This document shows positions 25,383 to 33,077 of a stretch of DNA of 64,000 nt, in pieces. The position numbers were made by a program, and so were the translations under genes. The DNA comes from Rugosimonospora acidiphila (lineage in GTDB: Bacteria > Actinomycetota > Actinomycetes > Mycobacteriales > Micromonosporaceae): NCBI RefSeq assembly GCF_039543385.1, contig NZ_BAABJQ010000011.1:186001-250000 (forward strand), read 5' to 3'. Numbering within the stretch: the first letter of the stretch is position 1; each line of letters starts with the position of its first letter. The notes under the pieces were generated by a model. The model was not told the DNA's origin. It searched no databases and saw only the letters and a list, made by a program, of their open reading frames with translations.

Positions 25383-26207
25383 TCAGGCCACCCGGGCGAC
25401 CGCGGCGTACCCGGCCACGTCCGCGGCGCTCGGCCGGGGCGCCGGCTCCCGCTGCAACCGCCACTCGGGAGTCGGCACCAGGCCGGGGTCCACCGGGTCG
25501 AGGCCGGACAGCAGAGTCTCGATCCCCGCCCTCGGGCGGGGGTAGAAGCCCTCCGCGCTGGTGAGGCTCCGGATGTGCTCGGCCGCCCGCGCCGGCATGA
25601 AGTCGAGGGTGGCGTGGGACAGCACCAGGTAGCTGCCCGGCGCCAGGGCCTGGATCAGCGGTGCGATCAGGCCGCGCGGGTCATCGGTGTCGGGGATGAA
25701 GTGGAGCACGGCAACGAGCATCAGCGCGACCGGTTGGGACAGGTCGAGGGTGCCGCGTACGTCGGGATGCTCCAGGATCCTCCGGGGCTCGCGCAGATCC
25801 GCGTCGACGTACGCGGTGGCGCCCTCGGGGCCGCTGGTCAGCAGCGCGCGGGCGTGGGCGAGCACGATCGGGTCGTTGTCCACGTAGACGACGCGGGCGT
25901 CGGGTGCGATGCCCTGCGCGATCTCGTGGGTGTTGGGGCTGGTGGGGATGCCGGAGCCGATGTCGAGGAACTGGCGGATGCCGGCCTCGCCGGCCAGGTG
26001 CTCCACCGCCCGGCGCAGAAACCGTCGGTTCTCCAGGGCGGAGACGCGCGCGGTCGGCAGCGCGGTCATCATCCGGTCGGCGGACTCGCGGTCGGCGGCG
26101 AAATTGTCCTTGCCGCCGAGGAAGTAGTCGTAGCGCCGCGCCGGGTGCGCGACACTGGTGTCGATCCGTGAGGTGGCCGGCTGGGTACCGGTCGGAGTCT
26201 CGTCCAT
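25383..26207 (-). CDS. SAM-dependent methyltransferase, Methyltransf_19 family, copy 4
   Basis: A 274-residue paralogue and the shortest, with a single SRIDTSVAHPARRYDYFLGGKDNF unit at the N-terminus. ATG 26207 has GAGAGAGG 6 bases upstream; the long antisense-looking extension toward 27014 is excluded. SAM-binding RQFLDIGSGIPTSPNTHEIAQ is present. The single unit fits an ancestral or contracted form of the repeat region. It is followed on the same strand, upstream in transcription, by the Gfo/Idh/MocA gene 71 bases away. Confidence 0.85.
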   Translation of the reverse strand: MDETPTGTQPATSRIDTSVAHPARRYDYFLGGKDNFAADRESADRMMTALPTARVSALENRRFLRRAVEHLAGEAGIRQFLDIGSGIPTSPNTHEIAQGIAPDARVVYVDNDPIVLAHARALLTSGPEGATAYVDADLREPRRILEHPDVRGTLDLSQPVALMLVAVLHFIPDTDDPRGLIAPLIQALAPGSYLVLSHATLDFMPARAAEHIRSLTSAEGFYPRPRAGIETLLSGLDPVDPGLVPTPEWRLQREPAPRPSAADVAGYAAVARVA

Positions 26208-26278
26208 CCGTGCCTCTCTCGCAGCGGTTCCGGCAGCATAGCCGCGGCCCGGAATCGGACCGGGCCGGCCCCGGGCGG

Positions 26279-27256
26279 CTACTTGCGGGGGGCCAGGCCG
26301 GCGGCGCGGTAGATGTCGTCGATGACGCGCATGTTCGCGACCCCGTCGCGGGCCGAGGTCGGCACCGGGGCGTCTTCGCGCACCGCCGAGACGAAGGCGC
26401 GCAGCTGGTGCGTGTACGTCGACTCGCCGGCCACCCGTTCCCGATGGGTACGTCCGCCGGAGTGCCAGGTCAACCGGTGGTACATGCCGGGCATCAGGTA
26501 GTTGAACACGCGCAGCCAGCCCGCGTCGCCGGTGACTCGCAGGGACAGCCCGAGCAGGTGCCGGGACCACAGGCTGGCGATCAGCTCGCCGGTCGCGCCA
26601 TCGGGAAAGTCGAGCCGGGCGGTCATCGCCCGGTCGACGCCGGGGGAGCGCAGGGTGGCGCGCGCCGAACTGACCTTGGGCTCGCCGCCGATCAGGCGCA
26701 GCGCGTTGACCGCGTAGCAGCCCGCGTCCATCATGGCGCCGCCGGCCAGATCCAGCCGGTACCGGATGTCGGAGAACCGGGGCAGCGGGAAGCACATCGT
26801 GGCGCGCACGTGCCGCACCGCGCCGATGGCGCCCTCGTCGATCAGCCCGCGCACCCGGGCCATCACCGGGTGGTACCGGTAGTGGAACGCCTCCATCACC
26901 ACGAGGCCGGCCGCGTCCGCCGCGTCGGCCACCTCGCGCGCCTGGTCCTCGTTGGAGGTCAGCGGCTTCTCGCACAGCACGTGCTTGCCCGCCGCGAGCG
27001 CGGCGAGCGTCCACCGGGCGTGCAGCCCGTTGGGGGTCGGGATGTAGACCGCGTCCAATTCGGGGTCCGCGAGCAGTTGGTCGTAGTCCGGATGAACGCG
27101 GGGGATCGAGTGCCGGGCGGCGAACGCCCGGGCGCGCTCGGGATCCCGGGCGGCGACGGCGGCCACCATCGCGTCGGGCACCGCCCGGGCCGGTTTGATC
27201 AGTGCCGCCGGGGCGATCCGGGCCGCGCCCAGCACACCGAACCGTAGAGTCGTCAC
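26279..27256 (-). CDS. Gfo/Idh/MocA family oxidoreductase
   Basis: A 325-residue NAD(P)-dependent sugar or inositol dehydrogenase-like enzyme. The Rossmann start is RFGVLGAARIAPAALIKPA, the family EKP motif is HVLCEKPLTSN (about 91-101), and the C-terminal domain contains AGGAMMDAGCYAVNALRLIGG with the conserved Asp/Tyr region. GTG 27256 is the start. Family members oxidise or reduce cyclic polyols and sugars, including trans-1,2-dihydrobenzenediol; the substrate is not predictable. It is transcribed divergently from the winged-helix gene. Confidence 0.87.
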   Translation of the reverse strand: MTTLRFGVLGAARIAPAALIKPARAVPDAMVAAVAARDPERARAFAARHSIPRVHPDYDQLLADPELDAVYIPTPNGLHARWTLAALAAGKHVLCEKPLTSNEDQAREVADAADAAGLVVMEAFHYRYHPVMARVRGLIDEGAIGAVRHVRATMCFPLPRFSDIRYRLDLAGGAMMDAGCYAVNALRLIGGEPKVSSARATLRSPGVDRAMTARLDFPDGATGELIASLWSRHLLGLSLRVTGDAGWLRVFNYLMPGMYHRLTWHSGGRTHRERVAGESTYTHQLRAFVSAVREDAPVPTSARDGVANMRVIDDIYRAAGLAPRK

Positions 27257-27369
27257 GCCGGAAATCTACCGCCGTCAGGCCGGCACCCGGTGCGCGCCTC
27301 GCGTGAACTCGGACCGCCGATCGCGAATAAACCTACTATTCCGATGGGTTTTGCTGGTACGATGGGGCC

Positions 27370-27462
27370 ATGAGCTCGGCGCTGCTGGATCCAATGTGGA
27401 TTTCCCGTCGCGGGCAGCACTTCGACGGCGCCTGTCCGGTCCGGGCCTCTCGCACTCCCTGA
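27370..27462 (+). CDS. Possible leaderless 30-codon leader ORF
   Basis: ATG 27370 opens a 30-codon frame (MSSALLDPMWISRR, ending PVRASRTP) that stands in a locally AT-richer patch. A TACGAT -10-like hexamer ends only 6 bases before the ATG, so a transcript could begin at the start codon. It contains one Trp and one Cys codon. It lies 142 bases upstream of the preferred start of the winged-helix gene and may be an attenuator or regulatory ORF, or chance. No homologue is known to me. Confidence 0.3.
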   Translation: MSSALLDPMWISRRGQHFDGACPVRASRTP

Positions 27463-27604
27463 CCGCCCGCCCTTCGTAGCTGCCCCTTTCCCTGGCCGCC
27501 CAGTCCCGTGGCCGTTCGGCCTCGTGAGGCCACCTGCCCCGGTGGCCGCCGGCCGGCTCGGGCTGCCGGCCCGGCCGGCGCCCTTGGCACCGTTGGAGTT
27601 CATC

Positions 27605-28474
27605 GTGTTGGCAACCGTCCCATCCCCGTTGAGCATCACCGTCCACCCGCGCCCGCGCCGCGCGCTGACCGCCGCCCGCCATGGTGCGTGGGGCCCCGGC
27701 GGCGCGGCTGCCGGCGAGCCCGATGCGCGCCGCGCGCCGGATTCCGCGCCGGATGAGTCGGCGGCACCGGCCGCCTCGATAGCGGTCACCGTGCGGATCG
27801 ACCTGCCCGGCGGGTCGATACCGCCGGAGGTGGCAGGGTTCATCGAGAGCCTGCGCGGGCTCGCCGGCTCGGCCGCCGTGACCCTCGCGCCGACCGGCGC
27901 ACGCAACGAGGCGCGGACCGGCGCACCCAACCAGGCGCGGACCGGCGCCGTCAACGAGGCGCCGGCCGGCGCGTCAATTGCGGCGGCGTCCGGCGCCGCG
28001 CCCGCCGCCGTCGCTCTCCTGTCAACCGGCGCCCCCTCGGTCGCCACGGCGCCCGGGGGTCCGGCCGATGCCGCCGACCCCGCCAACCCGATCGGTGCCG
28101 TCGCTACCGCCGGCGCGGTGGGGGCCAGCGCGACCGGGAGCGCCGTCGCGCCCGGTCCCTCCCTGCACGTCCACCTCGACTCTCGGATGGTGCTGCGCGC
28201 CGGCGCGCCGATCCGGCTGACCCGCCGCGAGTACGACCTGCTGGCCTTTCTGTGCCGGCACCCGCGCCGGGTGTTCAGCCGCTCCCAACTGCTGAGCCAG
28301 GTCTGGGGGTACGAACTGGTCAGCGGCCAGCGCACCGTGGACGTGCACGTGCGCCGGCTGAGGATGAAGCTGGGCGAGCCGGGGCCGGTCATCTCGACCG
28401 TGCGGGGCGTCGGGTACCGGCTGGACGACGCCGGCCAGGTGGCGGTGCTGGACGGTGCGCCCGCCCGTACTTGA
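27605..28474 (+). CDS. Winged-helix (OmpR/PhoB-type) DNA-binding protein with low-complexity N-terminus
   Basis: A 289-residue protein whose last ~90 residues form a trans_reg_C domain (LDSRMVLRAGAPIRLTRREYDLLAFLCRHP, then QRTVDVHVRRLRMKLG and STVRGVGYRL). The first 190 residues lack a receiver domain and are Ala/Pro/Gly-rich, with repeats of about 9-10 residues such as GARNEARTGAPNQARTGAVNEA. GTG 27605 is preferred because GGAG lies 6 bases upstream; GTG 27524 is also in frame. Without a phosphoacceptor domain, control would come from ligands, partners or abundance. It may regulate itself or the adjacent GH92 gene. Confidence 0.75.
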   Translation: MLATVPSPLSITVHPRPRRALTAARHGAWGPGGAAAGEPDARRAPDSAPDESAAPAASIAVTVRIDLPGGSIPPEVAGFIESLRGLAGSAAVTLAPTGARNEARTGAPNQARTGAVNEAPAGASIAAASGAAPAAVALLSTGAPSVATAPGGPADAADPANPIGAVATAGAVGASATGSAVAPGPSLHVHLDSRMVLRAGAPIRLTRREYDLLAFLCRHPRRVFSRSQLLSQVWGYELVSGQRTVDVHVRRLRMKLGEPGPVISTVRGVGYRLDDAGQVAVLDGAPART

Positions 28475-28518
28475 CACCATCGATCACCTCCACTATTTAT
28501 ATGTCGATACAGATCGAT

Positions 28519-28530
28519 GTCAACGTTGTC
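28519..28530 (+). promoter_or_regulatory. LacI-type operator, distal half of a pair
   Basis: GTCAACGTTGTC is a near-perfect palindrome around AACGTT (one mismatch), centred 51 bases before an identical core at 28573-28578. It lies in the intergenic region upstream of the GH92 gene. Confidence 0.6.
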
Positions 28531-28569
28531 TCCCACAGCGACGAACCGGGGGAGCTTCGGTCGGTTCGA

Positions 28570-28581
28570 GACAACGTTGTC
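28570..28581 (+). promoter_or_regulatory. LacI-type operator, proximal
   Basis: GACAACGTTGTC is a perfect 12-base palindrome 27 bases upstream of the GH92 start codon. Sequences of this kind with a central CG are the usual targets of LacI-family repressors of secreted glycosidases in actinobacteria. Confidence 0.7.
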
Positions 28582-28607
28582 AACGGTCGCTCCCTGAGGA
28601 GGTCGAC

Positions 28608-31600
28608 ATGTCCCGAAGCCCGACCCGTGCCCTGCTCAGTGCCCTGTCCACCGGTCTGCTCGTGGTCGCCGGGCTGGCCGCCACCGGCACCGCGGCACAC
28701 GCCGCCACGCTCAACCTCACCCAGTACGTCAACCCGTTCATCGGTACCGACGACAGCAACGCCCCGAACCCAGTACCGGGCGGCGCCGGCGGCAGCACCT
28801 ACCCCGGTGCCGAGGTGCCCTTCGGCATGGTGCAGTTCAGCCCGGACACCCCGACCGCGTCCCCGTCGGGCTACCGGTTCGCGGACACCAGCATCGAGGA
28901 CTTCAGCCTGACGCACTTCGACGGTGCCGGCTGCCCCAACAACGAGGACCTGAACCTGCTGCCCATCACCGGCGGCATCGGCACCTCGCCCGGCACCGGG
29001 TGGACCAGCTACGCGTCCGGGTACACCAAGGCCAACGAGTCCGCCGCGCCGGGCTACTACAAGAACCGGCTGGACAAGTACTCGACGACGGTCGAGCTCG
29101 CGGCCACCACGCGCACCGGGGTGGCCCGGCTGACCTACCCCGCCACCACCAGCGCGACGCTGCTCATCAACACCAGTCGCAGCGCCACCGGCAGCCGCAG
29201 CGGCTCGGTGACGATCAGCGGCTCGACGGTCACCGGCAACACCACGGCGGGCGGGTTCTGCGGCTCGTCCAAGACGTACCCGATCTACTTCGCCATCCAG
29301 TTCGACCGGGCGCCCGCCGCGCACGGCACCTGGAGCGGCGGTACCGTCTCGGCCGGCTCCGGGTCGACCAGCGGCACCAACACCGGCGCGTACGTCACCT
29401 TCGACACCACCGGCAACTCGACCGTGCAGGCCACCATCGCGCTGTCCTACGTGAGCGTGGCCGGGGCGCAGGCCAACCTCGCCGCCGAGCAGGCGCCGTT
29501 CGACACCGTACGGGCCAACGCGAACACCACCTGGAACACCATGCTCAACCGGGTCCAGGTCTCCGGCGGCGCGACCGCCGACCTGCAGAAGTTCTACACG
29601 GCGCTGTACCACGTGTTCCAGAGCCCGAACGTGGCCAGCGATGTGAACGGCCAGTACTCCGGCTTCGACCACACCACCCACACCGCCAGCGGCATGACCG
29701 TCTACCAGAACTACTCCGGCTGGGACATCTACCGTTCCTGGTCGGCGCTGGTCGCGTTCGTGGCGCCCGACGTGATGACCGATGTGGTGAAGTCCATGGT
29801 GCTCGACGGCCAGCAGGGCGGCCTGCTGCCCAAGTGGTCGCAGGAGAACGCCGAGGACTTCGTCATGACCGGCGATCCCGGACCGATCATCGTGGACAGC
29901 GCGTACCAGTTCGGGGTGCGCAACTTCGACACCGCCACCGCACTGTCCCTGATGGACAAGTCCAGCAACGGCGGCACCACGCAGGGCAGCTCGATGCGGG
30001 GACGGGAGAGCGAGTACCTGTCCAAGCACTACATCGGCGAGGACCCCTCGGACTCCCTGGAATACTCCGCGTCCGACTTCGCCATCGCCCAGTTCGCCAA
30101 GGCGCTGGGCAACACCAGCCTCTACAACACCTACTCGACCCGGGCGCAGTACTGGCAGAACACCTTCAACCCGGACTCCTCCTACGTCAGCCCGCACAAC
30201 AGTGACGGCTCCTGGGCGTGGCCGGTCAACCCGGCCAGCAACAGCGGGTACACCGAGGGCAACCCGGCCCAGTACACCTGGATGGTCACCTACGACTTCT
30301 CCGGCCTGATCAACCTGATGGGCGGCGCGCCCACCGCCGTCCAGCGGCTCAACCAGCACTTCACCCAGGTCAACGGCGGCCTCACCACGCCGTACTTCTA
30401 CATCGGCAACGAACCCGAGCACGGGGTGCCGTGGGCGTACAACTTCGCCGGTGACCCGGCCGGCACCGCCGACGCGGTACACAAGGTGATGAGCCAGGGC
30501 TTCAACACCGCGGCCGGCGGGCTGCCCGGCAACGACGACCTGGGCGCCACCTCGGCCTGGTACGTGTGGGCCGCGATGGGCATGTACCCGGCCACCCCGG
30601 GCGCGGACACCCTCGCGCTGCACGGGCCGTCGTTCCCGTCCATCCTGATCCAGCGCGCGAGCGGCAACGTGACGATCACGGCCAGCGGCTCCGGTTCGTA
30701 CGTGCAGTCGCTGTCGGTCAACGGTGCGGGTACCACGCACAACTACGTGCGCTACCCGGACCTGGCGGCCGGTGGCACCCTGTCGTACACGATGGGCGCC
30801 TCGCCGAGTTCGTGGGGCACCGGCGCCTCCGACGTGCCGCCCTCGTTCCCCGACGGGGCCGCGCAGCCACCGGCCGCGCCGAACCTGGGCACGAACCTGG
30901 CGCTGGGCCGGCCGACCACCGCCTCGACGGCGTGCGCGTCGACCGAGGGCAGCGCCAACGCGGTGGACGGATCCCTGGCCAACAACAGCAAGTGGTGCTC
31001 CACGACGGCGAACGCGTCGCTGACCGTCGATTTGGGCTCGGCGCGGACCGTCGGCTCGTTCGTGGTCAAGCACGCCGGCCTCGGTGGCGAGTCGACCGGC
31101 TGGAACACCGGCGCGTACACGATCGCCACCAGTACCGACAACAGCACCTGGAGCACGGCCGTCACGGTGACCGGATCCCGCGCCAGCCGCACCTACAACC
31201 CGATCGCCGCCCGGTCGGCCCGGTACGTGCGGCTGACCACCACCACCCCCACCAACAACGGCAACAACGCCGCCCGCATCTACGAGCTGGAGGTGTACGC
31301 CTCGGGCGGTGGCACCGGCACCGGCGGTGGCACCGGGACCGGTCCGATCACCGGCCTGGCCGGCAAGTGCGTCGACGTGGCCAACAGCGGGACGACCGAC
31401 GGCACGCACGTCCAGCTCTACGACTGCAACAACACCGGTGCGCAGACCTGGACGGTCAATTCCAACGGCAGCCTGTCCGCGCTGGGCAAGTGCATGGACG
31501 TGACCAGCAGCGGCACGGCCAACGGCACGCTGGTCCAGCTCTACACCTGCAACAACACCGGCGCGCAGGTCTGGTCGCCGCAGTCAGGCGGGACGCTGCT

Positions 31601-31718
31601 GAACCCGAACTCGGGCCGCTGCCTGGACGTGCCCGGCGGCAACACGGCCAACGGCACGCAGCTGGAAATCTGGGACTGCTCGAGCGCCACGAACCAGCAG
31701 TGGCACCTGCCGTCCTGA
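28608..31718 (+). CDS. Secreted GH92 alpha-mannosidase with F5/8-type and ricin-type binding domains
   Basis: A 1036-residue exported glycosidase. A signal peptide ends near TAAHA (about residue 33). The GH92 catalytic region (about 34-760) shows the family phrases YVNPFIGTDDSNAPNPVPGGAGGSTYPGAEVPFGMVQFSPD, SGWDIYRSWSALVAFVAPDVM, GNEPEHGVPWAYNFAGDP and GNDDLGATSAWYVWAAMGMYP. A CBM32/discoidin domain (about 765-900) and a ricin-type CBM13 lectin (about 915-1036, with CVDV...QTWTV repeats) follow. It should release mannose from alpha-mannans or N-glycans with calcium. ATG 28608 has GAGGAGG 5 bases upstream. Two LacI-type operators precede it; no LacI gene is present in the window. Confidence 0.92.
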   Translation: MSRSPTRALLSALSTGLLVVAGLAATGTAAHAATLNLTQYVNPFIGTDDSNAPNPVPGGAGGSTYPGAEVPFGMVQFSPDTPTASPSGYRFADTSIEDFSLTHFDGAGCPNNEDLNLLPITGGIGTSPGTGWTSYASGYTKANESAAPGYYKNRLDKYSTTVELAATTRTGVARLTYPATTSATLLINTSRSATGSRSGSVTISGSTVTGNTTAGGFCGSSKTYPIYFAIQFDRAPAAHGTWSGGTVSAGSGSTSGTNTGAYVTFDTTGNSTVQATIALSYVSVAGAQANLAAEQAPFDTVRANANTTWNTMLNRVQVSGGATADLQKFYTALYHVFQSPNVASDVNGQYSGFDHTTHTASGMTVYQNYSGWDIYRSWSALVAFVAPDVMTDVVKSMVLDGQQGGLLPKWSQENAEDFVMTGDPGPIIVDSAYQFGVRNFDTATALSLMDKSSNGGTTQGSSMRGRESEYLSKHYIGEDPSDSLEYSASDFAIAQFAKALGNTSLYNTYSTRAQYWQNTFNPDSSYVSPHNSDGSWAWPVNPASNSGYTEGNPAQYTWMVTYDFSGLINLMGGAPTAVQRLNQHFTQVNGGLTTPYFYIGNEPEHGVPWAYNFAGDPAGTADAVHKVMSQGFNTAAGGLPGNDDLGATSAWYVWAAMGMYPATPGADTLALHGPSFPSILIQRASGNVTITASGSGSYVQSLSVNGAGTTHNYVRYPDLAAGGTLSYTMGASPSSWGTGASDVPPSFPDGAAQPPAAPNLGTNLALGRPTTASTACASTEGSANAVDGSLANNSKWCSTTANASLTVDLGSARTVGSFVVKHAGLGGESTGWNTGAYTIATSTDNSTWSTAVTVTGSRASRTYNPIAARSARYVRLTTTTPTNNGNNAARIYELEVYASGGGTGTGGGTGTGPITGLAGKCVDVANSGTTDGTHVQLYDCNNTGAQTWTVNSNGSLSALGKCMDVTSSGTANGTLVQLYTCNNTGAQVWSPQSGGTLLNPNSGRCLDVPGGNTANGTQLEIWDCSSATNQQWHLPS

Positions 31719-31726
31719 CCCGATGA

Positions 31727-31763
31727 ACCGGCCGGGGCGCCGCGCCACGGCGCCCCGGCCGGT
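31727..31763. terminator. Strong bidirectional hairpin terminator
   Basis: Perfect 15-base arms (31727-31741 and 31749-31763) enclose a 7-base loop between the convergent GH92 and DUF5709 genes. This is one of the strongest stems in the window. Confidence 0.85.
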
Positions 31764-31788
31764 AGAACTGTCAGCCACCGGCTGGGCG

Positions 31789-32349
31789 CTACGTCACCTG
31801 GTCGTCCCGGAACTGGTGCATCGCGGCCTCCTCGGCGGCGGCGCCACCGCCCGCGGCGCCCGCGTCGTAGCCGATCTGGTCGCTCTCGGTGTCGTTGTAT
31901 CCGCCCTCGTCCGGCTGGACGATGCGGCCCACCCGGCCCTCCTGGAGCGGGTCCAGCCCCGGCCGGTCGTACATCGACACCTGCGATCCCGTCTGCGGGT
32001 CCGGTGATTCCGCGTCGCTGTCCTGGAAGTGGGTGGTGGGCAGCCCGGCCTCGGTCACCTCGGGCTCCTCCCGGGCCAGCCGGGACTCCAGGTCCTGCCC
32101 GGCGAGCTGTTCGTCGGGGGTGAGGCCGAACTCGTCCAGGGCCATCGGGCCGTCCTCGCGGTCGCCGGGCAGCGCCATCGAATCCTCGCCCTCGGCGATG
32201 CGCCCCGAGCGCGAGTCGACCTCGTCGTAGGCGGTCGAGTCGTCGTCGGCGACCTCGGGGATGCCGTCCGCGGCGGGGTCGACGAGCTTGCGAGGGTAGG
32301 TGTCGTCGGTACGCATGTCCGGTTGGGTACCCGGGGGCGGGCCGGTCAA
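31789..32349 (-). CDS. DUF5709 family acidic protein
   Basis: A protein of 186 residues from TTG 32349 or 175 from ATG 32316 (MRTDDTYPRKL), very acidic and without membrane segments. The family phrases are LDEFGLTPDEQLAGQDLESRLAREEPEV, GRVGRIVQPDEGGYNDTESDQIGYDAG and the closing AEEAAMHQFRD. Function is unknown; the family is restricted to actinobacteria and is often near stress genes. The TTG would overlap the MgtC-like stop by 3 bases, so the three genes here may form one transcript. Confidence 0.75.
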   Translation of the reverse strand: MTGPPPGTQPDMRTDDTYPRKLVDPAADGIPEVADDDSTAYDEVDSRSGRIAEGEDSMALPGDREDGPMALDEFGLTPDEQLAGQDLESRLAREEPEVTEAGLPTTHFQDSDAESPDPQTGSQVSMYDRPGLDPLQEGRVGRIVQPDEGGYNDTESDQIGYDAGAAGGGAAAEEAAMHQFRDDQVT

Positions 32350-33077
32350 CCCCCCCGGCCGCGATCATCACCGCCGCGGTCGGTGGTTTCGGGATTGCCG
32401 GGATTCTCGCCGCCCTGTCGGTCGCCGCTCTCTCCGCCGCCGCTGCCCTGTCCGCCGCTGCCCTGCCCGTCGCCGCCCGGATCCTGTGCGGGCTTGGCCT
32501 TCGTCGGCCCCGGCCCTCGGTCGGACGCCGGGTCCACGCCCTCCTTGACCGGCAGGCCCCGATACTCCAGGTCGTCGTCGAACCGGTCCGCCCAGCGGCG
32601 CGCGTCGAGGATTTTCAGCCCGGGTATCCGGCCGAATTCGAGCACCAGCAGCAGCAGGGCGCAGCCGACCGTGGCGGCGACCAGGAAGCCCTCGCCGCAC
32701 GCGGAGCCGATCGTCGCGGTCGCGAAGATCGCCGCGGCCGTGGTGATGCCGCGCAGCACGTCGCCTTCCTGGGTGGCCACCCGGAACACCAGGCCGCCGC
32801 CGATGAACCCGACACCGGTGACGGCACCCACCAGGGCGTTGGGGCTGCCGTGCCCGGCCAGCACGCCCACCAGCGCGGTACCGACCCCGATGAGCGCGAA
32901 GGTGCGCTCACCGGCCGGTGAGCCGCGTAGCTCCCGTTCGTACCCGAGTGCGTAGCTCAGCACGAACGCGACCAGCAGCCGGACCACCACCTCCAGCGGG
33001 CGTTCCCGCGGGGACTCGCCGTCGACGGCCAGCGTGGTCAGCCCGGGCGCGCTGAGCAGCAGCCCGGTCCCGGTCAA
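32346..33077 (-). CDS. MgtC/SapB family membrane protein
   Basis: A 243-residue integral membrane protein. Family features are VVVRLLVAFVLSYALGYERELRGSPAGERTFALIGVGTALVGVLAG, ITTAAAIFATATIGSACGEGFLVAATVGCALLLLVLEF, with four or so helices, and a polar Gly/Asp-rich C-terminal tail of about 60 residues. The family has been linked to survival at low magnesium or acid and to interaction with ATP synthase or P-type ATPases. TTG 33077 overlaps the topoisomerase stop (TTGA) and has GGAG upstream; the longer frame to 33587 is antisense to the topoisomerase. Confidence 0.78.
   Translation of the reverse strand: MTGTGLLLSAPGLTTLAVDGESPRERPLEVVVRLLVAFVLSYALGYERELRGSPAGERTFALIGVGTALVGVLAGHGSPNALVGAVTGVGFIGGGLVFRVATQEGDVLRGITTAAAIFATATIGSACGEGFLVAATVGCALLLLVLEFGRIPGLKILDARRWADRFDDDLEYRGLPVKEGVDPASDRGPGPTKAKPAQDPGGDGQGSGGQGSGGGESGDRQGGENPGNPETTDRGGDDRGRGG

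Noticed and set aside
28497..31409. A 970-codon open frame antisense to the GH92 gene
   Set aside because: It is an effect of extreme GC3 bias: the translation is Gly/Arg/Val-rich without domains, whereas the plus strand encodes a complete glycosidase.
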